DNA of 41,911 bases, taken from assembly GCA_945861765.1 (NCBI GenBank), contig CAMAWP010000018.1:1-41911 (forward strand), read 5' to 3'. The translations under genes and the position numbers were made by a program. Numbering within the stretch: position 1 is the stretch's first letter; the number at the start of each line of letters is the position of its first letter. Source of the DNA: Akkermansia muciniphila. GTDB taxonomy: Bacteria; Verrucomicrobiota; Verrucomicrobiia; Limisphaerales; SIBE01. Below, piece by piece: positions 7,337 to 16,148 of this stretch. The notes below the pieces were generated by a model. It ran no database searches, was not told the origin of the DNA, and was given only the letters and a program-made list of their open reading frames with translations.

Positions 7337-8458
7337 TCAACTCAGCCAGCCATCAAGATGCTCTTGCACAAAGGCGTCATCATGCAGGTGTGGATACGAA
7401 CGATGAACCCGGTCAATTTCTTGGGATTGCCCGACGGAGAGTGTCTCGATCGGGTTTAGGCAAAAGATGTTTTCCATCAAACCTTGTCGGCGCAACACCT
7501 CGTGGATCCCGGGAATACAGCCAGCATAGCCGTTGGCCGCATCAAAGAACGCGGCGTTGCAATCCGTGACTTGACCAGCGAGTGTCAGTAGTTCGGCGGC
7601 GACTGTCTTGCTGCCGAGAACCCGTTTGCAAGACTCCAACAATTCGACCGCTTTTCGAGTCCAGCAAGCCCAATGCCCCAATAGTCCTCCGGAGATCCGC
7701 ATGGGAACGAGCTTGTCATCGACAGGGATAGAATACTCAGTCACTAAATCGACAACGATAGTGTCATCGTTCCCAGTGTAGAGCGCAATGTCCCCTGCCC
7801 TGCCCACTTCGGCAACGGCCCGGATCACGTCGAGCGTTTGGTAACGATTGAAAGGAGCGATCTTGATCCCCACAATGTTTGGGATCTGGGCAAACCGCCG
7901 CCAGAATTTGACAGATAACAGGCGTCCTCCGACCGCAGGTTGCAAATAGAAACCGATGATCGGAATCTCTAGCGCCAGTGCTTGGCAATGTTCAATAAGG
8001 ACCACGTCATTCGCGTCGCGCAAAGCGGCCAGGGAAAGCAGTCCCGCGTGGTAGCCGCGTTCGCGCGCGAAGCAGGCTTCGGCAATGGCCTGTTTAGTCT
8101 CCCCACAAATGCCTGCGATTCGGAGGGTTCTTCGCCCTGATACCTCGTCACATTGCAGCATTGTCTCGGCCGCCAGTTCCAGGACCGGCCTGAACAACGC
8201 ATACTCAGGGCGGCGAATCTCGAATTGGGTTGTGTGGACACCAATCGCAATGCCTCCAGCGCCAGCCGCGTGGTAATAACGGCTCAGAGCACGCTGCCGG
8301 CGTTCGTCCAATCGGCGGTTGGCCGTCAGCACCAGAGGATGCGCCGGGATAACCAAGCCGCCCCGCAAAGTGTCGCGAACCGAGAACGATGGAGTTGGAC
8401 CATCGGTCAGAAGGCTTGGACTGTCCAACTGTGGAATTGAAGTCAGTTCTCGCGCCAT
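7337..8458 (-). CDS. DapA-like (DHDPS/NAL family) aldolase-type protein
   Basis: A 373-residue TIM-barrel protein resembling the dihydrodipicolinate synthase/N-acetylneuraminate lyase family, whose members cleave or condense keto acids via a Schiff base on lysine. The barrel starts with G-G-L-V-I-P-A-H-P-L near residue 35. The predicted Schiff-base lysine is K199 in V-G-I-K-I-A-P-F, at the position where DapA has G-I-K-D. At 373 residues it is longer than DapA (about 290-300), the extra being a C-terminal helical part. It lacks DapA's usual early G-T-T-G-E motif, so lysine biosynthesis is unlikely and the substrate is unknown. The ATG at 8458 is preferred over a TTG six codons upstream because AAGAGA lies just before it. 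Confidence 0.65.
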   Translation of the reverse strand: MARELTSIPQLDSPSLLTDGPTPSFSVRDTLRGGLVIPAHPLVLTANRRLDERRQRALSRYYHAAGAGGIAIGVHTTQFEIRRPEYALFRPVLELAAETMLQCDEVSGRRTLRIAGICGETKQAIAEACFARERGYHAGLLSLAALRDANDVVLIEHCQALALEIPIIGFYLQPAVGGRLLSVKFWRRFAQIPNIVGIKIAPFNRYQTLDVIRAVAEVGRAGDIALYTGNDDTIVVDLVTEYSIPVDDKLVPMRISGGLLGHWACWTRKAVELLESCKRVLGSKTVAAELLTLAGQVTDCNAAFFDAANGYAGCIPGIHEVLRRQGLMENIFCLNPIETLSVGQSQEIDRVHRSYPHLHDDAFVQEHLDGWLS

Positions 8459-8625
8459 AAATCTCTTGCGTACCAAGTCGCAATTAACCCGATAAACGGC
8501 GGAAACTCAAAAAGAAAACGCTTTTTCCCTCTTGACGGCAAACCGGTATCTGCGAACCATCCTCCGTTCCCGATCAGGAAAACCAGGCGAGGAAATCTTC
8601 CTTGCCTTCAAGAAAGGCTAATATC

Positions 8626-9744
8626 ATGTATTCCGTAGTTCGTTCCGCCGGTGTGGGTCTCCTCACGCTTGCTTTATGTAACATCTCCGTCCAGGCCGCG
8701 AGCTTGGCGGCAAGTCTTAAAGACAAAGGACCGCAATTAAAATCAGCCGGGCCGCTGACCTTCGGCCCTGAAGGCATCCTCTTCGTCGGAGATACGGCGG
8801 ACGCTGCCATCTATGCGCTCGCAACCGATGACCAAACTCCTGCCCCGGCCAATGCGACGCTCAAGGTCGAACGGATCAACGAAAAAATCGCCGCTGCCCT
8901 CGGCACAACACCGCAGCAGATTATGATCAACGATCTCGCTGTTAACCCGATTTCGCACAAGGCTTATCTGGCGGTCACACGAGGCCAGGGCCCTGATGCG
9001 AAGCCTGTCTTGGTGCGTGTTGGCTCGGGAGATAAGCTCGATATCTGGCCCCTCGAGAACGTCCGGTTTTCCAGAGCAGCGTTGCCCGATGCCCCCGCCG
9101 CGACCGCGGCTCCGACTGCTGGAGGCCGTCAGCAGAACCCGCGCAAGGACTCGATCACAGATTTAGCGTACGTGGACGACCGACTTCTCGTCGCGGGGTT
9201 GTCGAACGAAGAATTCTCCTCATCGCTTCGCTCGATTCCGTTTCCCTTTCAGACGGTAAGCAAGGGAACCAGCGCGGAGATTTATCACGGTGCCCACGGG
9301 CGGTTTGAAACCCGATCTCCGATCCGGACATTTGTGCCTTTCGATATCGCCGGCGACAAACACCTCCTGGCGGCCTACACCTGCACACCGTTGGTCAGTT
9401 TCCCGATCTCCGCCTTGAAGCCCGGCACTCATCTCAAAGGAAACACCATCGCTGAACTGGGAAATCGCAACCAACCGCTCGATATGATTACCTATCGCAA
9501 AGACGGGAAGGATTTTATCTTGCTCGCCAATAACAGCCGCGGCGTGATGAAGATTACTACCGAGAATATTGATAAGTCAGATCCCATCGTCACCCCTGTT
9601 CCGGACAAGAAGGGCCTTACCTATGACACCATTGCGGAATGGAAGGGAGTCGAGCAATTGGATCAACTGGACAAAGATCATGCCCTCGTGATCCGCAGCA
9701 AAGGGAACGGCGCACTAGACCTTGAGGCGCTCGTGTTGCCGTGA
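8626..9744 (+). CDS. Secreted propeller-like protein of unknown function
   Basis: 372 residues starting at an ATG with AAAGG about 9 bases upstream. Residues 1-25 are a signal peptide (hydrophobic G-L-L-T-L-A-L-C, cleavage near V-Q-A-A). The mature part has repeated short beta-strand units such as A-G-P-L-T-F-G-P-E-G-I-L-F-V-G-D and I-T-D-L-A-Y-V-D-D-R-L-L-V-A-G, as in NHL or lactonase-type beta-propellers. No cysteine or haem motif and no catalytic residues can be named. The stop overlaps the GTG start of the following lipoprotein gene (GTGA), so the pair is translationally coupled and probably acts together at the cell surface or in the periplasm. Confidence 0.65.
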   Translation: MYSVVRSAGVGLLTLALCNISVQAASLAASLKDKGPQLKSAGPLTFGPEGILFVGDTADAAIYALATDDQTPAPANATLKVERINEKIAAALGTTPQQIMINDLAVNPISHKAYLAVTRGQGPDAKPVLVRVGSGDKLDIWPLENVRFSRAALPDAPAATAAPTAGGRQQNPRKDSITDLAYVDDRLLVAGLSNEEFSSSLRSIPFPFQTVSKGTSAEIYHGAHGRFETRSPIRTFVPFDIAGDKHLLAAYTCTPLVSFPISALKPGTHLKGNTIAELGNRNQPLDMITYRKDGKDFILLANNSRGVMKITTENIDKSDPIVTPVPDKKGLTYDTIAEWKGVEQLDQLDKDHALVIRSKGNGALDLEALVLP

Positions 9745-11036
9745 GTTGGAAGGTGTGGTCTGTCGGTTCTCCGGTCACGGTTGCCGCAGCCTTGATTTGC
9801 GGCTGTGGCACCATCCGACCGGCCAAGCAAGACCTCTTGCGTCGTGCGGCGGTCACTCACGAGACGCCCTCGCCAAACGTCGGCGCCCTCGTCATCCGCT
9901 TGGTACAGAGTGCCGCTCATAACGGCAAGTTTGTATTCAAAGCCACTGGCATTGAACCTGGGATTCTCGCCGGGTTGCAGAAAATCACGCCCACGCGTGA
10001 GAAATGGAGTGAGGCTTTTGCCATTTACGTTGATGACAAAAGCGTCTTCCAGCAGGACGAGGTTCCGGCTGTCATCGGAGCCTATCGAGTCAGCCGAGAC
10101 AGCCTCATCTTCGAACCCGAATTTCCCCTCGAACCCGGGCTGCGTTATCGCGCGGTATGTCTCCCATCACGGCTGGCTGCTCTTGCGGATGAACCTCGGA
10201 CAGCGGCGCCTTTATCATCTCAAGGCACATCAACCGTGGAAACCAAGTTTCAAATCCCGGCTCGCTCCACCGTCCCCACGGCAGTCGTCGAGCATGTTTA
10301 TCCGAAGACATCGCTATTGCCCGAAAATCAGTTGAAGTTTTACATACATTTCTCGGCACCGATGAGCCGGGGGCACTCTTACGAAAATGTACATCTCGTC
10401 GATGCTTCAGGTCGCGAGATCGACTTTCCTTTTCTGCAGCTTGGCGAGGAACTGTGGAATCCGGACGGGACAAGGTTCACGCTTTTTTTCGATCCCGGCC
10501 GCGTCAAGCGCGGGTTGCAACCGAGGGAGGAAATTGGTCCGGTGCTCGAGCAAGGAAAAGCCTACACCCTCATCATCGATCAGCGCTGGAGGGATGCTAC
10601 TGGAAATCCGCTGCGACGCACTTACCGTAAAGAGTTTCGCGCCGGTCCACCTGATTACGACCCACCTCGCGCCAACTCCTGGAGTGTTCAGACTCCATTT
10701 GCGGGCACTCAAGGCTCTCTGATCGTGGATTTTCCGGAACCACTAGATCATGCGTTGCTGCAACGGTTGCTAACAGTCAAGGATCCTCAGGGCCAGCAAA
10801 TCAATGGCCGCCTGGAAATCCGAGCGGACGACAAACGCTGGGTTTTCACGCCTCTTAAGCAATGGAAACTGGGAACCCATCAACTGGTCGCTCAAACCGT
10901 GCTCGAAGATCTAGCCGGAAACAGCCTCGCACGTCCTTTCGAGGTGGACATTTTCGAGAAGGTTGACCGACAGTTGGAAATTCACACTGTCTCTTTGCCG
11001 TTTGAAGTGCGACCCAAGAAACCCGGCAAGCGTTAG
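9741..11036 (+). CDS. Lipoprotein with Ig-like (Big_5-type) domains
   Basis: 431 residues from a GTG that overlaps the previous stop codon. A hydrophobic signal ends in the lipobox-like I-C-G-C, with C22 the lipidation site. Residues about 185-300 resemble a Big_5 Ig-like domain: P-E-N-Q-L-K-F-Y-I-H-F-S-A-P-M-S, then a strand ending in G-K-A-Y-T-L-I-I-D. A second Ig-like unit at about 320-395 has S-L-I-V-D-F-P-E-P-L-D and later L-E-D-L-A-G-N. Such domains mediate adhesion or act as spacers on extracellular proteins. The tail is basic and ends in K-K-P-G-K-R. Function unknown; coupling to the preceding exported protein suggests a two-component surface assembly. Confidence 0.65.
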   Translation: MSWKVWSVGSPVTVAAALICGCGTIRPAKQDLLRRAAVTHETPSPNVGALVIRLVQSAAHNGKFVFKATGIEPGILAGLQKITPTREKWSEAFAIYVDDKSVFQQDEVPAVIGAYRVSRDSLIFEPEFPLEPGLRYRAVCLPSRLAALADEPRTAAPLSSQGTSTVETKFQIPARSTVPTAVVEHVYPKTSLLPENQLKFYIHFSAPMSRGHSYENVHLVDASGREIDFPFLQLGEELWNPDGTRFTLFFDPGRVKRGLQPREEIGPVLEQGKAYTLIIDQRWRDATGNPLRRTYRKEFRAGPPDYDPPRANSWSVQTPFAGTQGSLIVDFPEPLDHALLQRLLTVKDPQGQQINGRLEIRADDKRWVFTPLKQWKLGTHQLVAQTVLEDLAGNSLARPFEVDIFEKVDRQLEIHTVSLPFEVRPKKPGKR

Positions 11037-11205
11037 TTTTGAAGGCTTCAGCCATCGCACAGGCAGTCTTCCCGCTCGTTTGCCTTACCTTACTGTGGAG
11101 AGTTAATTGAACTTGATTCACGCTGATTTTACCCAACTCGGCGAGACGTCCTTCTCTCCTTCCAAACGCAAAAAGAACGTACCCGCGATTCCGTCGTTGA
11201 AATGA

Positions 11206-12231
11206 TCAGTGCTCAAAAGGCTTGGTTGCCAGCAAGGCCAACGCAGCCCAACCCGTCGTGGACAGGCGTTCTGCGTAACTCTCGCCTCCGGGAGGACGAG
11301 TCGTCTCGGTCCAACTTCCATCGGCCTGCTGCTGTCCGAGTAGGAAGTTGCGTCCTCGCCGGGTTTGCTCTGCAACTTGAGCGTTTTGCGGACCATGGGA
11401 CAGCGCGAGTAGAACCACCGCTGAGTCGAACGGCTCCGGAGGTGAACTCAGGTACGGTCCCCAGCCTCCGCCATCGGATTGACCTTGCTGAATCAACTGA
11501 AAACATTGCTGCCGCTGCGAATGAGCTTGGGGGTCCTGGCTAGTATTCAGAGCTAGCAAAATAGCCGCAGCCTCCAAGACATTCTGGACCGGCGCTCGGC
11601 GTACCCATCGCTCAGCCTCCTGGATTCGTTCGTGGAAACGATCCGATCTTGCTGCTCGAAGTGTCTGGAGCGCCATGGAAGTGATCAGATAAGTTCCGTA
11701 GGTGGCCGGAGCGCCGATGCTTTCGCTGACGTCTAGTCGCCACGCACCATCTTGATCTTGGCATTCCGCGACAAGCTCCGCCGCGTGAACCAAAGCCCCA
11801 GGGTTTCGAACATGACCTGCCTCGATCGCTGTGACAAGAGCGGCTGCAAATTGAATCCGAGCAAGCCGTTTATCACTCAAGCTGGGATTACCCCGGTTGT
11901 TGGCCCACTGGCCGGGTTTCGCCAACCATGCGGATGTTTCCACCAGAGCATGCTTCGGCACCGGATAGGAACGCTGAGAAGCTGTATAGAGCGCCCGCGC
12001 TGCATCACCGTTGTTATGGCAGGAAAAGCAGTTGTTTGCTTTCGACCAAAGCGGGACTTCGCGCGTCAGAAAAGCCAACGCCCTTCCTTCAGGAGTCGAA
12101 CTTGCAAGACCGCTCGAGGAGATTTGACTGCGATCCGTCATGCACCCCGACAGAGCAAGGGCTAGCATAAAAATGTACGCCACAGCCAAACTTCTAAGGG
12201 CACCATTTCTGAATTTCGTCAGCCAACTCAT
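11206..12231 (-). CDS. Lipoprotein with c-type haem motif and cyclase-like helical repeats
   Basis: 341 residues. The signal ends in the lipobox L-S-G-C (C30), so the protein is membrane-anchored outside the cytoplasm. A single c-type haem site follows, C68-F-S-C-H72. From about residue 110 onward there are repeated helical units with Q-D-G-A-W, S-D-G-G-G-W-G and A-D-G-S-W turns, the signature of the alpha/alpha toroid seen in squalene/prenyltransferase-like repeats. Whether it is an enzyme or only a scaffold is not clear: the squalene-cyclase catalytic DxDD is not seen. It converges with the preceding lipoprotein gene and stands alone on its strand. The 12232-12441 gap to the divergent gene should hold two promoters. 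Confidence 0.7.
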   Translation of the reverse strand: MSWLTKFRNGALRSLAVAYIFMLALALSGCMTDRSQISSSGLASSTPEGRALAFLTREVPLWSKANNCFSCHNNGDAARALYTASQRSYPVPKHALVETSAWLAKPGQWANNRGNPSLSDKRLARIQFAAALVTAIEAGHVRNPGALVHAAELVAECQDQDGAWRLDVSESIGAPATYGTYLITSMALQTLRAARSDRFHERIQEAERWVRRAPVQNVLEAAAILLALNTSQDPQAHSQRQQCFQLIQQGQSDGGGWGPYLSSPPEPFDSAVVLLALSHGPQNAQVAEQTRRGRNFLLGQQQADGSWTETTRPPGGESYAERLSTTGWAALALLATKPFEH

Positions 12232-12441
12232 AAATCAACCGATGATCTGAAAGTAGCCGACTTCCCGTCCCTGACGCGAATTGAATTTCATCCACCTGAA
12301 GCAGTCAACCCGGCGACCTCGACCACAGTTCCGAATGTCCCATTAGGCACAATCGTGTTGTGAACACCGCGCCTCCTCGCGTTTTGAGAGAGACAATCAT
12401 TTCGGTTTACAAGTCAGAGTTCTCAATCAACATTGGCCGCC

Positions 12442-13191
12442 ATGTTGATTTCACACCCAAGAGGCCACTACCAATTCTATCCGGGGATCGATCCTTACTC
12501 CTGCGGAGTGGTTGCGGACCCAGGCTTTGAGATCGTTCATGTAACTCTCCGCAAGCTCTTGCCTTGGCGCGAGGGTTTTGAGCGGGTGCGGCGCTATCTC
12601 GATCTGGCCGGGCTCGACGAATTCGCACTCTGTGCGATGGAGCTTCGCTCACCTGCGCCGTTCACGATGAGAGGGTTCATTGAGTTCAACCGAGACTACT
12701 GCGGCGTGCTGCAAGACTGGGGCCTGTACGTGGATGGACTAAATCCAATTGCCCGTACCAACGTGGCTCCTGTCATCGACCCGCCCATGACTCCATCTCT
12801 CCTCGCGTTTTCCTACACGAGAGCCGCAGCCACTCTGGCCTGGCAAAGTTTCGTCGTCGCTGGGGCCGGTGAACTGCGGGATGGCACTCTCGAGCCCGAG
12901 CGGATTATCCGATCAGGAGAGACAACGTCGGAGGCTATGATGGAGAAAGCTGCTTATGTGATGCAAGTGATGAAGCAGCGGCTCAAAAGCCTCAATGGAT
13001 ACTGGAACCTTGTCACGGCGGTGAATGTTTACACGGCTCATCCAATCAAGAGCCTTTTCGAAACCACCTTCGTGCCTCAAATGGAAGGAATATCGAACCG
13101 AGCCGTGCTTTGGCTCTCAGCGCGTCCACCAATTCTGGACATTGAGTTTGAGATGGATCTTCGCGGCGTCCGCTCCGAGGAGTTCGATTGA
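12442..13191 (+). CDS. RidA-superfamily protein, 2-aminomuconate deaminase-like
   Basis: 249 residues with two RidA-like halves. I recognise the pattern of the 2-amino-5-chloromuconate deaminase (CnbZ) type: an early F-Y-P-G-I-D-P-Y-S-C-G-V segment, C-A-M-E-L-R-S-P-A-P-F-T, then G-L-N-P-I-A-R-T-N-V-A-P-V, F-V-V-A-G-A-G-E-L, and a C-terminal N-L-V-T-A-V-N-V-Y-T strand. Such enzymes hydrolyse enamine/imine intermediates, releasing ammonia. No aromatic-degradation gene is nearby, so the true substrate is open. The ATG at 12442 is chosen; a TTG three codons upstream is in frame. No strong ribosome-binding site is seen. It is divergent from the haem lipoprotein gene. Confidence 0.6.
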   Translation: MLISHPRGHYQFYPGIDPYSCGVVADPGFEIVHVTLRKLLPWREGFERVRRYLDLAGLDEFALCAMELRSPAPFTMRGFIEFNRDYCGVLQDWGLYVDGLNPIARTNVAPVIDPPMTPSLLAFSYTRAAATLAWQSFVVAGAGELRDGTLEPERIIRSGETTSEAMMEKAAYVMQVMKQRLKSLNGYWNLVTAVNVYTAHPIKSLFETTFVPQMEGISNRAVLWLSARPPILDIEFEMDLRGVRSEEFD

Positions 13192-13316
13192 CGCTCAGGT
13201 TTAAGCTGCTCTGGTGAAATTCGGCGGACGTCAGAAGCAGGTTTGCCCAATACTATAATGCGGCAACAGGCTTATCTATCAAACAAACGGCTCGAAATTT
13301 AGAAAGAACCTTTGGG

Positions 13317-14462
13317 CTACTTGGCATGTTTCACGAAGATTGGCTCCCGGATACCGCCCAGCTCGACAAAGTTCTTTATTTTTTCAAGGGCAAAGCTGGT
13401 AATCTTATTCTCGGCGCTCATGATCAATACGCCATCTGTGCTCACTATATCAGAGGCCAGCACCTGCCCGACCCGGAGTTCCGCGGCAGCAATGCCTCCT
13501 TTCAGAGTGGGCGATGCCTTCACGAAACACGCGGCGACGGCTTCGACAATGACAGGATCGTAGAGATTCGGCCATCTCTGGAGCGTTTCGATAGCCCTGA
13601 AAGTGGGCATCTCTTTGGCTTCGAGTGCCACTAGCTCGCCGAGGACTCTAAGAATTCTTGAACCGAACGGGATTTCAGAGCGAGAAGTCGAATCCACGGG
13701 AATGCCCGAGCCATCATAGTTCTTGTTCTGGTAACGTATGATTTGGGCGACGTTTACCAACCGCGGTATTTGCTTGAGCAACTCCGAGCCAACCTGCGGG
13801 ACGCGGTCCAAGATATCACGTTCCTGACCGGTAAGATTTTCAATCGGCTCCGTTAGTGATTTCTTGAGCAACGCTCGCGGTACAGCCACCTGCCCGATGG
13901 TCGCCAACATCGTCGCGATGTCGAGTTCCCAGATGTCGCCCAACTGGAGATGCGCCGAGAGTTTATGCATGTAGTCGCGAAGCTTCTGTCCCTTCCCGAA
14001 TGCTTCCGGGTCCAGCAGAACCATAATGTCGGTGAGAACCTTGATGCTCCCGTTCAGGGTGGACTCGATCAACTCCTTTTCCGCGGTGACTAGCTCGTAT
14101 TGTCTGATCCCGGCTTGGACAGCCGAAATCAAGAGTTCAGGCGCGCACGGCTTGGTTAAAAACTGGAAGACGTGGCCCTTATTGACGGCCTGGATTGCAG
14201 TGCGGCCTCCGGAATGAGAAGTGACCATGATACGCACGGTTTGCGGCGCTTTTTCGCTGATCAAACTGAGCAACTGAACACCGTTCATCCCTGGCATATC
14301 CATCCCGGCAATGACCAGTGCGTAGGAGCCCCTCTGATCCATTAAAACCAACGCTTCTTCACCTTGGAGAGCGGTGTCGATGGAGAATAAACTCCCCAGA
14401 ATCGACTCGTACATCTTCAGAACTTTTGGATCGTGGTCAACGCAAAGGATTCGTTTGCTCAT
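13317..14462 (-). CDS. Degenerate response regulator with inactive HD-GYP-like domain
   Basis: 381 residues: a receiver domain (1-120), a helical linker, a modified HD-GYP output domain (about 135-300), and a C-terminal region. The receiver keeps the acidic pair D9/D11, T81 and K104, but the phospho-acceptor aspartate is replaced by glycine: the strand reads V-I-A-G53-M-D-M-P. In the output domain the metal-binding H-D of the A-x-L-H-D-I-G-K motif reads A187-T188-I-G-Q, and the G-Y-P loop reads D-G-S-G-I-P. Active HD-GYP proteins hydrolyse c-di-GMP; this one should neither be phosphorylated in the usual way nor hydrolyse it, so a binding or scaffolding role is inferred. No histidine kinase is adjacent. 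Confidence 0.75.
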   Translation of the reverse strand: MSKRILCVDHDPKVLKMYESILGSLFSIDTALQGEEALVLMDQRGSYALVIAGMDMPGMNGVQLLSLISEKAPQTVRIMVTSHSGGRTAIQAVNKGHVFQFLTKPCAPELLISAVQAGIRQYELVTAEKELIESTLNGSIKVLTDIMVLLDPEAFGKGQKLRDYMHKLSAHLQLGDIWELDIATMLATIGQVAVPRALLKKSLTEPIENLTGQERDILDRVPQVGSELLKQIPRLVNVAQIIRYQNKNYDGSGIPVDSTSRSEIPFGSRILRVLGELVALEAKEMPTFRAIETLQRWPNLYDPVIVEAVAACFVKASPTLKGGIAAAELRVGQVLASDIVSTDGVLIMSAENKITSFALEKIKNFVELGGIREPIFVKHAK

Positions 14463-14645
14463 AAGCTGTGAGTGTGTCTAGATTACGCAGTTCCCCGCAA
14501 GAGTCGCCCAACCTCAAAGGCTTCGCATTAGGTCCACCGCAGGGGCCTAAAACCTCCACAGAGTTCGCTGTCGTTCTGTGGAATACAATGAGCGGAGAAG
14601 TGCGATTGATCGATAAACCAACCAAGCAGAAGTTATCCTACGGAA

Positions 14646-15965
14646 TTAGAGCGTCCTCAACCTAATGCTTCTAAAGGCCACGGGATCGTTGTGTCCGGCG
14701 AACCCAAAGTGCCCCTTGGTGCGGTCCTTACCGGGATGCGGTGAGTTGGCCATGAATTCCTTCACGTTCGCAAGATCGGTATCGAGGATTATGAAACCGT
14801 TCAACTCCACCTTAATCTTCGATCCTTTGACCGTGACTTCCTCGAAATTCCATTCGCCGATCGAGCGTTGGAAACCACGAGCCGCCGACACCATCCCGTA
14901 AGCCGATCCGTGCGTCTGGCGCGGGTCGATCTTCTCTCCGGTGGCCTTCTCATAATTGTCGTCCAGCACCTGCAACTCACACATGCCGCCATAAGCCGCA
15001 TCACCACCCGTGCCGGGAAATCGGATCGCCAGACCATTATTGCCGCCTGGCGGGAGTTTGAATTCGAGCCTGGCCATGAAGTCGGAGTATTCGTCCTTCG
15101 TGAAAATTGTTCCGCCCTTGCGAGGCTTGCAAACGATTGCGCCTTCCTTCACTTCGTAATTGGCAATCGGTCCATCCCACCCGGCGAAATCGCTTCCATT
15201 GAATACAGACTTGAACCCCTCATCACCTTTCGATGCGAGAATTTTGTTGGCCTCCTCGGCACCGATCTCGCGCAAGGAAATGTTGCGCCATCGAATTTCG
15301 GCACCGTGCGTTTGGAGTTGGATCGGGCCTTTCAAGGGAATGGGTGCCTTACGGTCATAATAGTTTTCCAAGATTGCGTGGTTCACCACGAGCTTCTCGT
15401 TAAGCCAAATACTCACGCGCGAACCGACCATGACGATGCGGAACTTGTTCCATTCGCCGAACGGTCTGTCGGCCAGCACGAGCGGGTCTTTGCCTGGCGC
15501 GCCGGGACTGTTGTTCCACAAACCGCCGCTCCCTTTGTCCGCGCCATTCTTAAACTCTTTTGGGTTGGTGTGATCCCAAATCTGGACCTGCGGGACGCCG
15601 CGCAAATAAATGCCGGAGTCTGCGAGTGGCACGGTCTTGTATTCGACCAACAACTCGAAATCGCCGTAGTCCTTCTGAGTCGTGGCGTACTTGCCGTGGC
15701 CGTCGTTGACCAGTTCATCACCTTCGACGTGCCAGTGCGATTTCATATCGGCGGTCCACTTGGCGTCCTGCTCGGCGCGTTTATCGTCCGGCAGCGCCAG
15801 GTATTTGCGATGATCAAACGTATCACCGCCTCGCCAGCCAGCGAGATCTTTGCCGTTGAACAACGGGGTGAAACCGGACGGCGGTGTGGCAGCGCCCACC
15901 AACGTGACAAAGCCGATGAAGGCGATAGCGGCCAGATGTGATTTGGAGCGGGAAAAGTTTTGCAT
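14646..15965 (-). CDS. Exported protein with two DUF1080 domains
   Basis: 439 residues from the ATG at 15965; the longer open frame upstream lacks a signal and family similarity. Residues 1-25 form a signal peptide (A-A-I-A-F-I-G-F-V-T-L-V). Two DUF1080 (3-keto-disaccharide hydrolase, PF06439) domains follow: about 28-226, opening with F-T-P-L-F-N-G-K-D-L-A-G-W, and about 244-439, opening with F-K-S-V-F-N-G-S-D-F-A-G-W. Each has the lectin-like strands, including D-S-G-I-Y-L-R-G in the first and N-N-G-L-A-I-R-F in the second. Family members act on 3-keto-glycosides in the periplasm. It lies 183 bases downstream of the PQQ propeller gene on the same strand. Confidence 0.85.
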   Translation of the reverse strand: MQNFSRSKSHLAAIAFIGFVTLVGAATPPSGFTPLFNGKDLAGWRGGDTFDHRKYLALPDDKRAEQDAKWTADMKSHWHVEGDELVNDGHGKYATTQKDYGDFELLVEYKTVPLADSGIYLRGVPQVQIWDHTNPKEFKNGADKGSGGLWNNSPGAPGKDPLVLADRPFGEWNKFRIVMVGSRVSIWLNEKLVVNHAILENYYDRKAPIPLKGPIQLQTHGAEIRWRNISLREIGAEEANKILASKGDEGFKSVFNGSDFAGWDGPIANYEVKEGAIVCKPRKGGTIFTKDEYSDFMARLEFKLPPGGNNGLAIRFPGTGGDAAYGGMCELQVLDDNYEKATGEKIDPRQTHGSAYGMVSAARGFQRSIGEWNFEEVTVKGSKIKVELNGFIILDTDLANVKEFMANSPHPGKDRTKGHFGFAGHNDPVAFRSIRLRTL

Positions 15966-16148
15966 AATTAATTTCAAGTGATGACACATCTCAATACCAC
16001 CATGCTCATCACTCGGCAAACAACTTTTCAGCGAAGTCATGGTCAGGACTTGCCCACTATCCGAGAAGAACTGCAATATTCCGCAGAGCCGCCGCAAGCA
16101 GCACTAAAGATCCACTCGCGCTCCTGAGTAGTCTGCGAGATCTTCGGG

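Noticed and set aside
8532..8560. TTGACG as a -35 box for the propeller gene at 8626
   Set aside because: No acceptable -10 at 16-18 bases; the match is likely chance.
14868..15941. Plus-strand open frame of 357 codons opposite the DUF1080 gene
   Set aside because: It is the antisense shadow of a clear double-DUF1080 protein; no family, signal or ribosome-binding site.
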